Of a stretch of 57,693 bases of DNA, positions 46,264-55,247 are shown in pieces. The stretch is taken from positions 1 through 57,693 of the forward strand of contig JACNLP010000054.1 of assembly GCA_014381465.1 (NCBI GenBank). The letters run 5' to 3'. The position numbers and the translations under genes were made by a program. Each line of letters starts with the position of its first letter. The stretch's first letter is position 1. The notes beneath the pieces were generated by a model. The model worked only from the letters and a program-made list of their open reading frames with translations, was not told the origin of the DNA and made no database searches. Source of the stretch: Flavobacteriales bacterium. Its GTDB lineage: Bacteria; Bacteroidota; Bacteroidia; Flavobacteriales; BACL11.

Positions 46264-47217
46264 TTATTCTTTTACAACTCCCATTGCTGAGAATTTATCC
46301 ATTCTTTTGTTTACTAACTTTTTTGTTTCTAATTTTTCTAATTCAGTTAGTTGATTAATAAGTTCTTTCTTTAAAATTCTAAACATTTTTTCAGGGAAAG
46401 AGTGTGCTCCTCCAACTGGTTCTTTAATGATCCCATCTACTAATTTATTTTTTAGCATATCGGTAGGAGTAAGCTTTAATGCATCAGCTGCTTGTTCTTT
46501 ATAATCCCAACTTCTCCACAAAATAGTGGAACAATTCTCTGGTGATATTACCGAATACCAAGTATTTTCGAGCATCAGTACTTTGTCACCAACACCAATC
46601 CCCAATGCACCACCAGAAGCGCCTTCTCCAATTATTATACAAATAATTGGCACCTTTATTTGAAGCATTTCAATAATGTTTCTTGCAATGGCTTCTCCTT
46701 GTCCTCTTTCTTCTGCCTCCAAACCTGGAAAAGCACCAGGAGTATCAATAAGACAAATTATTGGCTTGCCAAACTTTTCTGCCATTCTCATTAGTCGGAG
46801 TGCTTTTCGGTAACCCTCAGGGTTGGACATACCAAAGTTTCTTTTTTGTCTTTGTTTTGTGTTTCGTCCTTTTTGTTGACCAATAAACATCACAGATTTT
46901 TCTTCAATAGTCCCCCAACCTCCAACCATTGCTTTATCATCTTTTACTCCTCTATCTCCATGGAGTTCTACAAAATCTCCTTTTGTAATAGCATGTATAT
47001 AATCCAAAGTGTAAGGGCGAGATGGATGGCGAGATAATTGCACTCTTTGCCAAGGAGAAAGATTGGTATAGATTTCTTTACGGCATTTTTCTATTTTTTT
47101 TTCTAAATCTTTTATAGTAGCACTTACATCTACATCACCTTCTTTGCTTAATTCTACTGCTTTTTCCATCTTCAGAACAAGGTCTTCTAATGGTTTTTCA
47201 AATTCTAAATATTCCAT
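46264..47217 (-). CDS. accA: Acetyl-CoA carboxylase carboxyltransferase subunit alpha
   Basis: The 317-residue subunit transfers CO2 from carboxybiotin to acetyl-CoA, giving malonyl-CoA for fatty acid synthesis. Landmarks: [68 protein letters not shown] and [16 protein letters not shown]. Length is normal. The beta subunit (AccD) is not in the window. Confidence 0.97.
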   Translation of the reverse strand: MEYLEFEKPLEDLVLKMEKAVELSKEGDVDVSATIKDLEKKIEKCRKEIYTNLSPWQRVQLSRHPSRPYTLDYIHAITKGDFVELHGDRGVKDDKAMVGGWGTIEEKSVMFIGQQKGRNTKQRQKRNFGMSNPEGYRKALRLMRMAEKFGKPIICLIDTPGAFPGLEAEERGQGEAIARNIIEMLQIKVPIICIIIGEGASGGALGIGVGDKVLMLENTWYSVISPENCSTILWRSWDYKEQAADALKLTPTDMLKNKLVDGIIKEPVGGAHSFPEKMFRILKKELINQLTELEKLETKKLVNKRMDKFSAMGVVKE

Positions 47218-47263
47218 AATATATTTTTAAAAAAGAGGAACAAAGTTAAATAAAATGATTTTT

Positions 47264-47296
47264 GTTGTGCTAAAAAAATGGATGTGATTACCTTTG
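47264..47296 (+). promoter_or_regulatory. Promoter of ispE
   Basis: TTG (47264-47266), 22 bases, TACCTTTG (47289-47296), in the Bacteroidota promoter pattern. It lies downstream of an in-frame ATG at 47278, which argues for ATG 47317 as the start of ispE. Confidence 0.55.
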
Positions 47297-47316
47297 TTGT
47301 TGAAAACTTAATTCGT

Positions 47317-48066
47317 ATGATATTATTTCCTAATGCAAAAATAAATATTGGCTTAGATATACTTAACAAAAGAGAGGATGGCCACCATAATATTTCTTCT
47401 GTTTTTTACCCTGTACTTTCTTGCTCAGATATTTTGGAAATAACTCAGCAGAAATATTTTTCTTTTGAAACAAGTGGAATTAAAATTCCAAAAGGGGGAA
47501 ATTTGTGCGAAAAAGCATTTCACTTATTAAGGAAGGATTTTTCTTTTCCAAATGTAGCAATTCACCTTCACAAGCAAATACCGATTGGGGCCGGTTTGGG
47601 AGGAGGTTCGGCTAATGCTGCTTTTACTTTGAAGGGTTTGAATGAGTTATTTGAATTGAATATCAGTAATAAGAAATTGGAAGAATTTGCTTTAAGATTA
47701 GGTGCTGATTGTCCATTTTTTATTGAAAACACTCCAAAATATATAGAAGGAATTGGGGAACAAATGACAAATATTGATTTGGATTTAGGCCAATTAGAAA
47801 TACGACTTGTAAACCCTAAAATACATATCTCAACAGCAGAAGCTTATGCTGGAGTTAATCCTCAAAAACCAGCAGCAGCTTTAAGCGAATTTATAAAAAC
47901 ACCGATAGAAAATTGGAAAGGAAAAATTAAAAATGATTTTGAAAAAAGCATCTTCATAAAACACCCAGAACTCCAAAGTATAAAACAGCAACTATATAAA
48001 GAGGGCGCAATTTATGCAAGTATGAGCGGTAGTGGCTCTACTATTTATGGTATTTTTAAGAAATAA
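47317..48066 (+). CDS. ispE: 4-diphosphocytidyl-2-C-methyl-D-erythritol kinase
   Basis: The start is ATG 47317 (MILFPNAKINIGLDIL), which agrees with the family N-terminus and with the promoter at 47264-47296. The 249-residue GHMP kinase phosphorylates the MEP-pathway intermediate in isoprenoid synthesis. Its GHMP motif is IPIGAGLGGGSANAAF, with the C-terminal glycine motif MSGSGSTIYGIF. Only one base separates its stop from the convergent permease gene stop. Confidence 0.93.
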   Translation: MILFPNAKINIGLDILNKREDGHHNISSVFYPVLSCSDILEITQQKYFSFETSGIKIPKGGNLCEKAFHLLRKDFSFPNVAIHLHKQIPIGAGLGGGSANAAFTLKGLNELFELNISNKKLEEFALRLGADCPFFIENTPKYIEGIGEQMTNIDLDLGQLEIRLVNPKIHISTAEAYAGVNPQKPAAALSEFIKTPIENWKGKIKNDFEKSIFIKHPELQSIKQQLYKEGAIYASMSGSGSTIYGIFKK

Positions 48067-48067
48067 A

Positions 48068-49144
48068 TTACTTTGGCGCTTTACTAACCAACAACAAACC
48101 CAAAAAAGTATAAAGAATATTTGGAATCCAAACTGCCAAAGCTGGGGAGAGATTACCATTTGTAGCATAGGTGGTGGAAATTTGCATAAACAAAATGTAG
48201 GAGAAACTAATAAGCAAACCAGCCCCTAAATGTAGTCCAATTCCTCCTCTTGATTTTCTACTTGCTACTGCCACACCAATTACTGTGAGTATAATGGATG
48301 CAAAAGGGAAAGCCATTCGTTTGTGCTTTTCAATTTTATGATAGACGATATTTGCCGTTCCTTTTAACTGTTCCACTTTTATATAGTCGTTAAGTTCAAA
48401 ATAATTCATACTTTCCACTTTACTTAGCCGTGTTTTAAAATCGGAGGGTTTCAAATTAAGAAGGGTATCCAATCGCTCCCCTTTGCTTAATTTTTCTCCA
48501 TTTTCTAAAAACTCTCTGATTTGCCATCTGTTTACTTGCCACTTCCCAGAGGTGCTATCCCACTGAATATAATTGGCATTTAGTTTGGATTGTAGTTTGC
48601 TATCTTTTATGTTTTCCAAAGAAAATTTGTAGGCAATATCCTTTGTGCTATTGTAGCTTTCCATATAGGCATATTGTCCTTCTTTTAATTGAAGATGTAT
48701 GTTTTTCCCTCTGAAACGAAACTTCTTTTTGATGTATTTGTTTTCAAAATCTATCCTAGTTTTATTGGCTGGTGGAATTATAAAATTCCCCAAAATAAAA
48801 GATGCAGAAGCCAGGAAAACAGCAACAATAAGATAAGGAAGAAGTAAACGCCAAAAACTCATTCCACTATTTAAAATGGCAATTACCTCTGTATTATTTG
48901 CCATTTTTGAGGTGAAAAAGATGACGGCAATAAAAATAAATAAGGGGCTAAAAAGATTGGCGAAAAATGGAATAAAGTTTAGATAATAATCGAAAACAAT
49001 GGCATTTAGTGGCGCTTCACTATCTAAGAAATCATCAATTTTTTCTGATATATCAAAAACAATTACAATCACCAAAATAAGGGAAATGGCAAAAAAGAAA
49101 GTGCCCAAAAACTTCTTTATAATATACCAATCTAGCTTTTTCAT
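48068..49144 (-). CDS. LptF/LptG-family lipopolysaccharide export permease
   Basis: The 358-residue inner-membrane protein begins MKKLDWYIIKKFLGTFFFAI, the conserved start of YjgP/YjgQ (LptF/LptG) permeases, with three N-terminal helices, a periplasmic beta domain (about residues 110-260), and three C-terminal helices (ASIILTVIGVAVASRKSRGG near residue 285). It forms, with its partner and LptB, the ABC motor that lifts lipopolysaccharide. LptF versus LptG cannot be told here. Overlaps the tgt stop by one base. Confidence 0.88.
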   Translation of the reverse strand: MKKLDWYIIKKFLGTFFFAISLILVIVIVFDISEKIDDFLDSEAPLNAIVFDYYLNFIPFFANLFSPLFIFIAVIFFTSKMANNTEVIAILNSGMSFWRLLLPYLIVAVFLASASFILGNFIIPPANKTRIDFENKYIKKKFRFRGKNIHLQLKEGQYAYMESYNSTKDIAYKFSLENIKDSKLQSKLNANYIQWDSTSGKWQVNRWQIREFLENGEKLSKGERLDTLLNLKPSDFKTRLSKVESMNYFELNDYIKVEQLKGTANIVYHKIEKHKRMAFPFASIILTVIGVAVASRKSRGGIGLHLGAGLLISFSYILFMQISTTYATNGNLSPALAVWIPNILYTFLGLLLVSKAPK

Positions 49145-50274
49145 TATAGGCGAATATCTAATTTTTTTACCATTTTATTTTTCCAACTACTAAAAGTATC
49201 TTTTGCTATTTGCTCACGAGCTTGCTCCATTAACCACAGATAAAAACGAATATTGTGCAAAGTAGCAATTTGCTTTCCTAAAAGTTCGCCACTTGCAAAA
49301 AGATGTCGCAAATATGCTTTACTGTATATTTTATCTACATAGGAAGTACCATTTTCATCAATAGGTGAAAAGTCATTTTCCCATTTTTTATTTTTGATAT
49401 TTATTGTTCCTTCTGAAGTAAAGAGCATGCCGTTTCTTGCGTTTCTTGTTGGCATTACGCAATCGAACATATCCACACCCAAAGCAATGCTTTCTAATAG
49501 ATTGGACGGTGTACCAACTCCCATCAAATACCTTGGTTTATCTTTTGGGAGAATATTACAAACCACATCAGTCATTTCGTAAAGCATTTCGTGTGGCTCG
49601 CCAACTGATAGTCCGCCAATGGCATTTCCTTCTCTTTCAAATGATGCAATTTTTTCAGCCGATTGCTCTCTTAAATCTTTGTAAACACTTCCCTGCACTA
49701 TTGGAAAAAAAGATTGCTCAAAGCCATAAAGTCCTGATGTTTCATCAAAACGATTGCAACACCTTTTGAGCCAACGGTGAGTCAAATGCATGGATTTTTT
49801 CGCATAGTCATATTCGCAAGGGTAAGGCGTGCACTCATCAAAAGCCATAATGATATCTGCGCCAATTTTTCTTTGGATATCAATGGCATATTCAGGAGAA
49901 AAAAATTGATAACTTCCATCAATGTGCGATTGAAATTTTACCCCTTCTTCCGTAATTTTTCTGTTTTCTGCTAAAGAGTAAACTTGATAGCCTCCACTAT
50001 CGGTAAGTAGAGGTTTTTCCCAACCAATAAATTTGTGCAAACCACCTGCCTTTTCAATGATATCCAGCTTTGGGCGTAAATATAAATGATAAGTATTTCC
50101 TAAAATAATTTGTGCTTTAGTATCTTCCATTAACTCATGCTGATGAACGCCTTTTACAGTGCCGGCAGTGCCGACTGGCATAAAAATTGGTGTTTGAATT
50201 TTACCGTGTGCTGTTTCTATTTCTCCAAGCCGAGCTTTTGATGCTTTATCTGTTTTGATTAAATCAAATTTCAT
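49144..50274 (-). CDS. tgt: Queuine tRNA-ribosyltransferase
   Basis: The 376-residue enzyme swaps guanine 34 of tRNA for preQ1 on the way to queuosine. Landmarks: GTAGTVKGVHQHEL, LLTDSGGYQVYSL, GIGGLSVGEPHEMLYE (IGGLSVGE) and DCVMPTRNARNG. In the C-terminal zinc region, where other Tgt proteins have C-x-C-x2-C before YLRHL, this one reads DENGTSYVDKIYSKAYLRHL: the three cysteine positions are G, S and D. The rest of the fold is preserved. Confidence 0.95.
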   Translation of the reverse strand: MKFDLIKTDKASKARLGEIETAHGKIQTPIFMPVGTAGTVKGVHQHELMEDTKAQIILGNTYHLYLRPKLDIIEKAGGLHKFIGWEKPLLTDSGGYQVYSLAENRKITEEGVKFQSHIDGSYQFFSPEYAIDIQRKIGADIIMAFDECTPYPCEYDYAKKSMHLTHRWLKRCCNRFDETSGLYGFEQSFFPIVQGSVYKDLREQSAEKIASFEREGNAIGGLSVGEPHEMLYEMTDVVCNILPKDKPRYLMGVGTPSNLLESIALGVDMFDCVMPTRNARNGMLFTSEGTINIKNKKWENDFSPIDENGTSYVDKIYSKAYLRHLFASGELLGKQIATLHNIRFYLWLMEQAREQIAKDTFSSWKNKMVKKLDIRL

Positions 50275-50311
50275 AAGTGTAGTTTCAGGGCGACAAATAT
50301 AAGTTTTCCTT

Positions 50312-50344
50312 TTTGCCTTTATTTCAGGAAATAAATTATTTTTG
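50312..50344 (+). promoter_or_regulatory. Promoter of the glycosyltransferase operon
   Basis: TTTG (50312-50315), 21 bases, TATTTTTG (50337-50344): the full Bacteroidota pattern. It overlaps an in-frame GTG at 50344 and points to ATG 50350 as start, five bases on. Confidence 0.6.
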
Positions 50345-50349
50345 TGCTA

Positions 50350-51459
50350 ATGGAACTTTTTCTTCAAATTCTCTTAATAATCTTTATTGTTTCTCTAATT
50401 ATCCAGCTATTTTATGTGCTGTATTTTTTTATTCGCTTTGCAGTTTATAAATCATCAAAATCAACTTTTAACAAGCCCGTTTCTATTATTGTTTGTGCTA
50501 AGAATGAAGCGGAAAATATTGCTGTTTTCTTACCAAAAATACTAGAACAAAATTATACGGATTTTCAAGTGGTACTAGTAGATGACCAATCCAAAGACAA
50601 TACAGAATATGTGCTAAAAGAGTTAGTGCAGAAATATTCAAATCTTAAAATAGTAAAGATTGAAAAGCATATAAAACATAGGGTTGGCAAAAAATTTGCT
50701 CTTACTTTGGGTATAAAAGCAGCAAAGCATGAATATTTACTTTTAACGGATGCTGATTGCATACCAAATTCAAAAAATTGGTTAAGAAAAATGGTAGCTA
50801 ATTTCAGTAATAAAAAGCAAATTGTATTGGGTTATGGTGCTTACAAAAAGGAAAAAGGGTTCTTAAATACTATGATTCGTTTTGATGCTTTTCATACTGC
50901 ATTGCAGTATTTTTCTTTTGCTTTGGCAGGGGAAACTTATATGGGAGTTGGTCGAAATTTAGCTTATAAAAAGTCTGTTTTTTTCGATAATAAAGGTTTT
51001 GCATCTCATATTCTATTACCCTCAGGTGATGATGATTTGTTTATACAGGAAGTAGCTACAAAAGATAATATTGCAATTGAGATTACAGAAGAAAGTCATA
51101 CAGTTTCTGAGACAAAACAAAGATGGAAAGAATGGATTTTCCAGAGAAGAAGGCATATTACTACTTCTGAAAAATATGCTTTTAAATTCAAAATCTTATT
51201 AGGACTTTGGCCACTTTCTCAATTTTTATTCTGGCTAAGTTTTACCATTCTACTATTCTGTAAAAGCGCATTACTGATTGTTTTTGCTCTTTTTGTTTTC
51301 AGAACTTTGATGTTTTATGCCCTTTATTATTCCTTAATGAAAAAGCTAAAATCTTTTGATTTGTTATTGTATTTTCCATTTCTTGAAATCTGCTATTTAA
51401 TAGTTCAAGGAATTTTTGTATTATTGAACTCCAAAAAAAAACCTACTAGCTGGCAATGA
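50350..51459 (+). CDS. Glycosyltransferase family 2, membrane type
   Basis: The start ATG 50350 follows the promoter. The 369-residue protein has an N-terminal transmembrane helix, a GT-A domain (PVSIIVCAKNEAENIAVFLP near residue 46, VLVDDQSKDNT, LTDADCIP as the DxD-type site) and C-terminal membrane helices. A QRWKEWIFQRRRH motif matches the Q(R/Q)xRW-like acceptor site of processive enzymes. The sugar and acceptor are unknown. Its stop overlaps the sigma-factor start by four bases (ATGA). Confidence 0.87.
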   Translation: MELFLQILLIIFIVSLIIQLFYVLYFFIRFAVYKSSKSTFNKPVSIIVCAKNEAENIAVFLPKILEQNYTDFQVVLVDDQSKDNTEYVLKELVQKYSNLKIVKIEKHIKHRVGKKFALTLGIKAAKHEYLLLTDADCIPNSKNWLRKMVANFSNKKQIVLGYGAYKKEKGFLNTMIRFDAFHTALQYFSFALAGETYMGVGRNLAYKKSVFFDNKGFASHILLPSGDDDLFIQEVATKDNIAIEITEESHTVSETKQRWKEWIFQRRRHITTSEKYAFKFKILLGLWPLSQFLFWLSFTILLFCKSALLIVFALFVFRTLMFYALYYSLMKKLKSFDLLLYFPFLEICYLIVQGIFVLLNSKKKPTSWQ

Positions 51460-52058
51460 CAAAAGAACTTTCAGAAAAAGGGAAAAGAGATTTATTACTT
51501 ATAAATAGGGCGCTTGAAACAGGAGATACTAGGGCATATAATGAACTTATGCGGCTTTACAGGAACCCTCTTTATTTTATGCTTTTCGAAAAAGTTGGAA
51601 ATGAGGAACTTGCTAAAGACTTAACTATTGAAGCACTTGGAAAGGCTTTTAAAAAATTGCATTTGTATGTGCCGAATTATGTATTTAGTACATGGCTTTT
51701 TACTATTGCTAAAAATAATTGTATAGACTATTTAAGAAAGAATAAACTTCCTACTATTTCCATAGATAAGATGATGGTGAATGATAAGGGGGAAAAGCAA
51801 TCTTTTGACCTCCCTTCTGATTCTCCAAATCCTGAACAAAAAATGATAAAAAAACAAAGAATTCAGATATTAAGACAAATTGTAGAGCAATTAAAACCAA
51901 ACTATCGAACTTTGGTAAAATTGAGGTATTTCAAGGAGTTTACTTATGAGGAAATAGCAGCAGCATTAGACATTCCACTAGGGACAGTAAAAGCACGATT
52001 GCACAGAAGCCGTGAGCAACTTTTTAAAATTATGTCTGGGCAAAAAGGTGCATTTTAA
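51456..52058 (+). CDS. RNA polymerase sigma factor, ECF type
   Basis: The 200-residue protein has region 2 (about residues 20-95: YNELMRLYRNPLYFMLF, VFSTWLFTIAKNNCIDYLRK) and region 4 with helix-turn-helix (about 145-195: LKPNYRTLVKLRYFKEFTYEEIAAALDIPLGTVKARLHR). Regions 1.1 and 3 are absent, as in extracytoplasmic-function sigma factors. No anti-sigma gene is next to it; it lies between a glycosyltransferase and rsmG. Which promoters it serves is unknown; the Bacteroidota ECF factor SigP, tied to the T9SS, is one candidate but this is not shown. Confidence 0.9.
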   Translation: MTKELSEKGKRDLLLINRALETGDTRAYNELMRLYRNPLYFMLFEKVGNEELAKDLTIEALGKAFKKLHLYVPNYVFSTWLFTIAKNNCIDYLRKNKLPTISIDKMMVNDKGEKQSFDLPSDSPNPEQKMIKKQRIQILRQIVEQLKPNYRTLVKLRYFKEFTYEEIAAALDIPLGTVKARLHRSREQLFKIMSGQKGAF

Positions 52059-52077
52059 GGATTAAAGCCTACCTTCA

Positions 52078-52692
52078 ATGCAAATTATACACAAGTATTT
52101 TCCTGATTTAACGGAAAAACAAATTAAGCAGTTTACTGATTTAAAAGAACTTTATCAGCATTGGAATGCACAGATAAATGTGATTTCCAGAAAGAATATG
52201 GATGCACTTTACACAAACCATATATTACACTCATTAGCTATTGCTAAGGTAATTCAGTTTGAAAAAGGAACAAAAGTATTGGACATTGGTACAGGAGGTG
52301 GTTTCCCAGGAATCCCTTTGGCAATATTATTTCCTGAAGTTGAGTTTTTACTAGTGGATAGTATTGGTAAAAAGATAAAAGTAGTAAATGAAGTGAGTAC
52401 TGCAATAGGATTAACAAATGTGCGTACGCTACATGAAAGAGCAGAAAACATAAATGAAACTTTTGACTTTGTAGTTAGCCGAGCTGTTACCAATATGACA
52501 GACTTTAAAAAGTGGGTAAAAGGCAAGTTTAATAAGAAGCACAACAATAGCCTAAAGAATGGAATCCTTTACTTAAAAGGAGGTGATTTATCAGAAGAGT
52601 TAAGAGGAATTTCTCACACTAAATATGACATTTCAGAATTTTTTACTGAAGAATTTTTTGAAACCAAAAAAGTGATTTATATTTCTTATTAG
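52078..52692 (+). CDS. rsmG: 16S rRNA m7G527 methyltransferase
   Basis: The 204-residue protein methylates G527 of 16S rRNA near the streptomycin site. Landmarks: FTDLKELYQHWNAQINVISRKNMDALYTNHILHSLA with a His, motif I VLDIGTGGGFPGIPLAI near residue 68, VDSIGKKIKVV and VVSRAVTNM. It is the last gene of the unit with the sigma factor, 19 bases after it, and is followed by a palindromic repeat. Confidence 0.93.
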   Translation: MQIIHKYFPDLTEKQIKQFTDLKELYQHWNAQINVISRKNMDALYTNHILHSLAIAKVIQFEKGTKVLDIGTGGGFPGIPLAILFPEVEFLLVDSIGKKIKVVNEVSTAIGLTNVRTLHERAENINETFDFVVSRAVTNMTDFKKWVKGKFNKKHNNSLKNGILYLKGGDLSEELRGISHTKYDISEFFTEEFFETKKVIYISY

Positions 52693-52733
52693 ATTTTAGA
52701 TATCAGTTACTAGACTGAATACACCCAAATAGT

Positions 52734-52806
52734 TGTCATATTGAGCTTGTCGAAATATCTCTGTTTTAAAAAGAGAAGAGATCCTTCACATCCGTTCAGG
52801 ATGACA
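52734..52806. repeat. Palindromic intergenic repeat (TGTCATCCTG type), copy 2
   Basis: The arms TGTCATATTGAGCTTGTCG (52734 on) and the reverse complement of the 3' end (ATCCTTCACATCCGTTCAGG then ATGACA to 52806) pair imperfectly over about 30 bases each side of a TTTTAAAA loop. The right end touches the stop codon of the nuclease gene. Shares its TGTCATCCTG ends with the element at 21431-21471. Confidence 0.65.
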
Positions 52807-53835
52807 TTATTCTACAACTATCCTTTTCTCCACCGTGCCATTGTCATACAGATAAAATAAAATCTGTTTTTTTCTTTTTTTACTTTCTCTCCCAAGTAAG
52901 TCAGTAATTTTGATAAGCTTATTTTTGTTGTGCTGAGTTTCAGAAATACTACTAATACTTCCATTGACTAATCTGATTCCTATCGGTCTGTGATCAGAAA
53001 TATTATTATCATATTGATTCCAAGAGCTTAAGTAGTCATCAACTTTAATTGTAGAGATATATGAGTTTTGGTTTTGAAATTCATCAAATAATTCATTTGT
53101 TATCAGAATATGATCCAAATGAGAAGGCCAAGAAGGATAGGACCAATTAGTGTTACTAGAATTTGCAATTTGCATATCTGCAAATAAGTAATTGCTTGGG
53201 TCAGTAATAAAATCTTGAAATACATTATGACTTGCAAAGTCAGTAAGTTCATCATTTAAATCTCCAACTACTATTACATTTTTGTTAGCCAGATTATTAT
53301 CAATATATTGTTTGAGATAATAGACTGCCATATATCTTCTCATTTCTTCATCAGAAGAATTATTCATATCTAAACTGCCATCTCCACAGCATTTAAGGTG
53401 ATTATTTATTACATAGTATTGCTTTCCGTTATGCGTTAAATCCAGCACTTGTGGTGATCTTGGAAAAGCATTCCAAAAAGGTTGTGAAGTGTAAATTTCA
53501 TACTTGTTATTTATCTGAACAGTATTGGTATTGTAAACATAGCCTAGTCCGCCATAATAAGTGCTTTTAAAGTAGCATTCATATCCAGGGATATTAGCAA
53601 CTACTTGTTTTAAAAGTGTAGTGTCATCTATTTCTTGAAGTGCATAAATATCAGCTTCTAGGTTAGTGAGAATAGTCTCTACATAATTAGCTGTAGTTTG
53701 TCCGTTTTTTGGAAACCACTCTATATTCCAACTTACAACTTCAAAAGTAGAATCTGTGCCAAAGCTTAGGTTGTTAAGGTTTTGTGCTGTTGCAAGTTGA
53801 TTGCAAAGTAATAGAACTAAAAGTATTTTTCTCAT
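52807..53835 (-). CDS. Secreted endonuclease/exonuclease/phosphatase family protein
   Basis: The 342-residue protein has a signal peptide (QLATAQ) and an EEP domain: VVSWNIEWFP (metal Asn/Glu), LQEIDDT, VVGDLNDELTDF and the C-terminal NISDHRPIGIRL with the catalytic Asp-His. These proteins cleave DNA, RNA or phosphate esters with Mg2+. The tail (LIKITDLLGRESKKRKKQIL to VEKRIVVE) resembles a shortened T9SS C-terminal domain, so export to the surface is likely. Its start overlaps the helical-repeat gene by four bases. Confidence 0.87.
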   Translation of the reverse strand: MRKILLVLLLCNQLATAQNLNNLSFGTDSTFEVVSWNIEWFPKNGQTTANYVETILTNLEADIYALQEIDDTTLLKQVVANIPGYECYFKSTYYGGLGYVYNTNTVQINNKYEIYTSQPFWNAFPRSPQVLDLTHNGKQYYVINNHLKCCGDGSLDMNNSSDEEMRRYMAVYYLKQYIDNNLANKNVIVVGDLNDELTDFASHNVFQDFITDPSNYLFADMQIANSSNTNWSYPSWPSHLDHILITNELFDEFQNQNSYISTIKVDDYLSSWNQYDNNISDHRPIGIRLVNGSISSISETQHNKNKLIKITDLLGRESKKRKKQILFYLYDNGTVEKRIVVE

Positions 53836-54347
53836 TGATTTATTTTAGATAATCTTCTATCAAAACTTCTTTTGATACCAGGAGAGAGTGTTTGTGTGTA
53901 ATAATAGGAAGTAAGATGTTCTAATTCATTTTTTATTTCAGGATATTTTTTTGCCATTTCGATAATGAAGAGTCCTGCATAATAGCGAGTAGCAGGTTTT
54001 TTATTGACGCTTTCCCAAATATTTATACAAACATCAAAAAACAAACCATCATTTTTTTCTGATAGTTTCATTTTGCGTACTATTTTCAATAATTCCCTTT
54101 GATGTCCATCAGCTTTACTTTCAATAGACTTAATAATTTTTGTAAGATGTTTTTTAATTTTAGGATCATCCTCTTTCATAAGATGAACCACTACCCAAGC
54201 AGAACGCCAAGAGGTGTGTTTTTCCTCCTTTTGCATATGTTTTACTAAGAAATCAAAATGTTTCCAATAAAAACCATTATGAAATAAATCAGCAACCATA
54301 TCACGGTTAAGGTTCTTTCCAAGACTTTCTAAAACCTCTTTAGACAT
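53832..54347 (-). CDS. Helical-repeat (HEAT-like) protein
   Basis: The 171-residue protein is all-helical with repeated pairs such as HTSWRSAWVVVHLMKEDD, HLTKIIKSIESK and RYYAGLFIIEMAKKYPEI, like short HEAT/ARM repeats. Similar small Bacteroidota proteins are sometimes labelled adenylosuccinate lyase in error. No signal peptide; cytoplasmic. It overlaps the nuclease gene by four bases and is seven bases downstream of the methyltransferase stop. Function unknown. Confidence 0.65.
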   Translation of the reverse strand: MSKEVLESLGKNLNRDMVADLFHNGFYWKHFDFLVKHMQKEEKHTSWRSAWVVVHLMKEDDPKIKKHLTKIIKSIESKADGHQRELLKIVRKMKLSEKNDGLFFDVCINIWESVNKKPATRYYAGLFIIEMAKKYPEIKNELEHLTSYYYTQTLSPGIKRSFDRRLSKINQ

Positions 54348-54353
54348 ATTTCT

Positions 54354-55121
54354 TTAATTTTTCTGACAGAAATAAATTATTTCATCCTTAGGAAGGGCAT
54401 ATCTTTCTACTAGTTTTGGGTCAAGTTCATTGATAAAGTTACTCTCAGTAACTTTAAATCCTGCTGCTTCCAGTCTTTTTCCATAATCAAGTCCAAACAA
54501 ACGAACATGGTCATCTTGCCAGTAAAGGCGCTCTCTTTCCTTTGGGTCAGTAATGCTTTTATCTTCCTCAGTATTTGGGTTGTTAGTATCAATAGGAACT
54601 TGAAAAATTCCCCAACCTCCAGGTTTCATTACTCTATAGAATTCAGTCATTACTTTATGTGAATCCTCAACATGTTCCAATACATGATTACAGATTACTA
54701 CATCATAAGTATTCTCATCAAAAGGAATATCATGTACATCAAATTTAACATCTGCCCAAGGAGAGATTAAATCCCCAGTTGTGTAATCCAAGTTCTTCAT
54801 CCCTTTAAACAGTTTGATAAAACAATATTCAGGAGCAATGTGTAAGAATTTTAAGTCAGCAGTAAAAAAGTTAGTTTTCTCTTTCATGAATAACCACATC
54901 AATCTGTGCCTTTCCAAGCTCATACTATCAGGTGCAATAGCGTTTTCTCTTGAGTCCAATCTTCCGTAAGGTAATAGTTTTCTGTAGGTTTTTCCGTTTA
55001 TAGGGTCTTCAAATTTGTTTCCTCTTAAAAAGAGTGAAAATATCTGTAGAAAAAAGTGAGATACATGTTGTAAATAGTGCCTAGGGATTAGGCGTGTTGC
55101 TAATGATATGATTAGTTTCAT
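54354..55121 (-). CDS. Class I SAM methyltransferase
   Basis: The 255-residue protein has a methyltransferase domain (about residues 90-200) with FLHIAPEYCFIKLF, VKFDVHDIPFDENTYDVVICNHVLEHVEDSHKVM and MKPGGWGIFQVP. The N-terminal part (ATRLIPRHYLQHVSHFFLQI) is hydrophobic and may touch a membrane. The first motif, with APE instead of a GxGxG loop, is atypical. Substrate unknown. Part of the minus-strand run with the nuclease. Confidence 0.82.
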   Translation of the reverse strand: MKLIISLATRLIPRHYLQHVSHFFLQIFSLFLRGNKFEDPINGKTYRKLLPYGRLDSRENAIAPDSMSLERHRLMWLFMKEKTNFFTADLKFLHIAPEYCFIKLFKGMKNLDYTTGDLISPWADVKFDVHDIPFDENTYDVVICNHVLEHVEDSHKVMTEFYRVMKPGGWGIFQVPIDTNNPNTEEDKSITDPKERERLYWQDDHVRLFGLDYGKRLEAAGFKVTESNFINELDPKLVERYALPKDEIIYFCQKN

Positions 55122-55247
55122 AAAATACTGTTGTTGGTTTTTAGTTGCTAGTTTTTAGTTTTTGACAAATAAACAAAAATAAAATAAACATTATTCTCTT
55201 CTCTAATTTCTTTTTGTCTCACATCTAAAAGCGTAGCGGTCTCATAT
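55122..55247. repeat. Noncoding spacer with short direct repeats
   Basis: Contains two copies of GTTTTTAGTTGCTAG-like words near 55135-55160 and two copies of GTCTCAnATCT (55216-55226 and 55239-55249) around AAAAGCGTAGCG. The second copy runs into the stop of the next gene. It looks like interspersed repeat remnants; no gene is seen. Confidence 0.4.
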
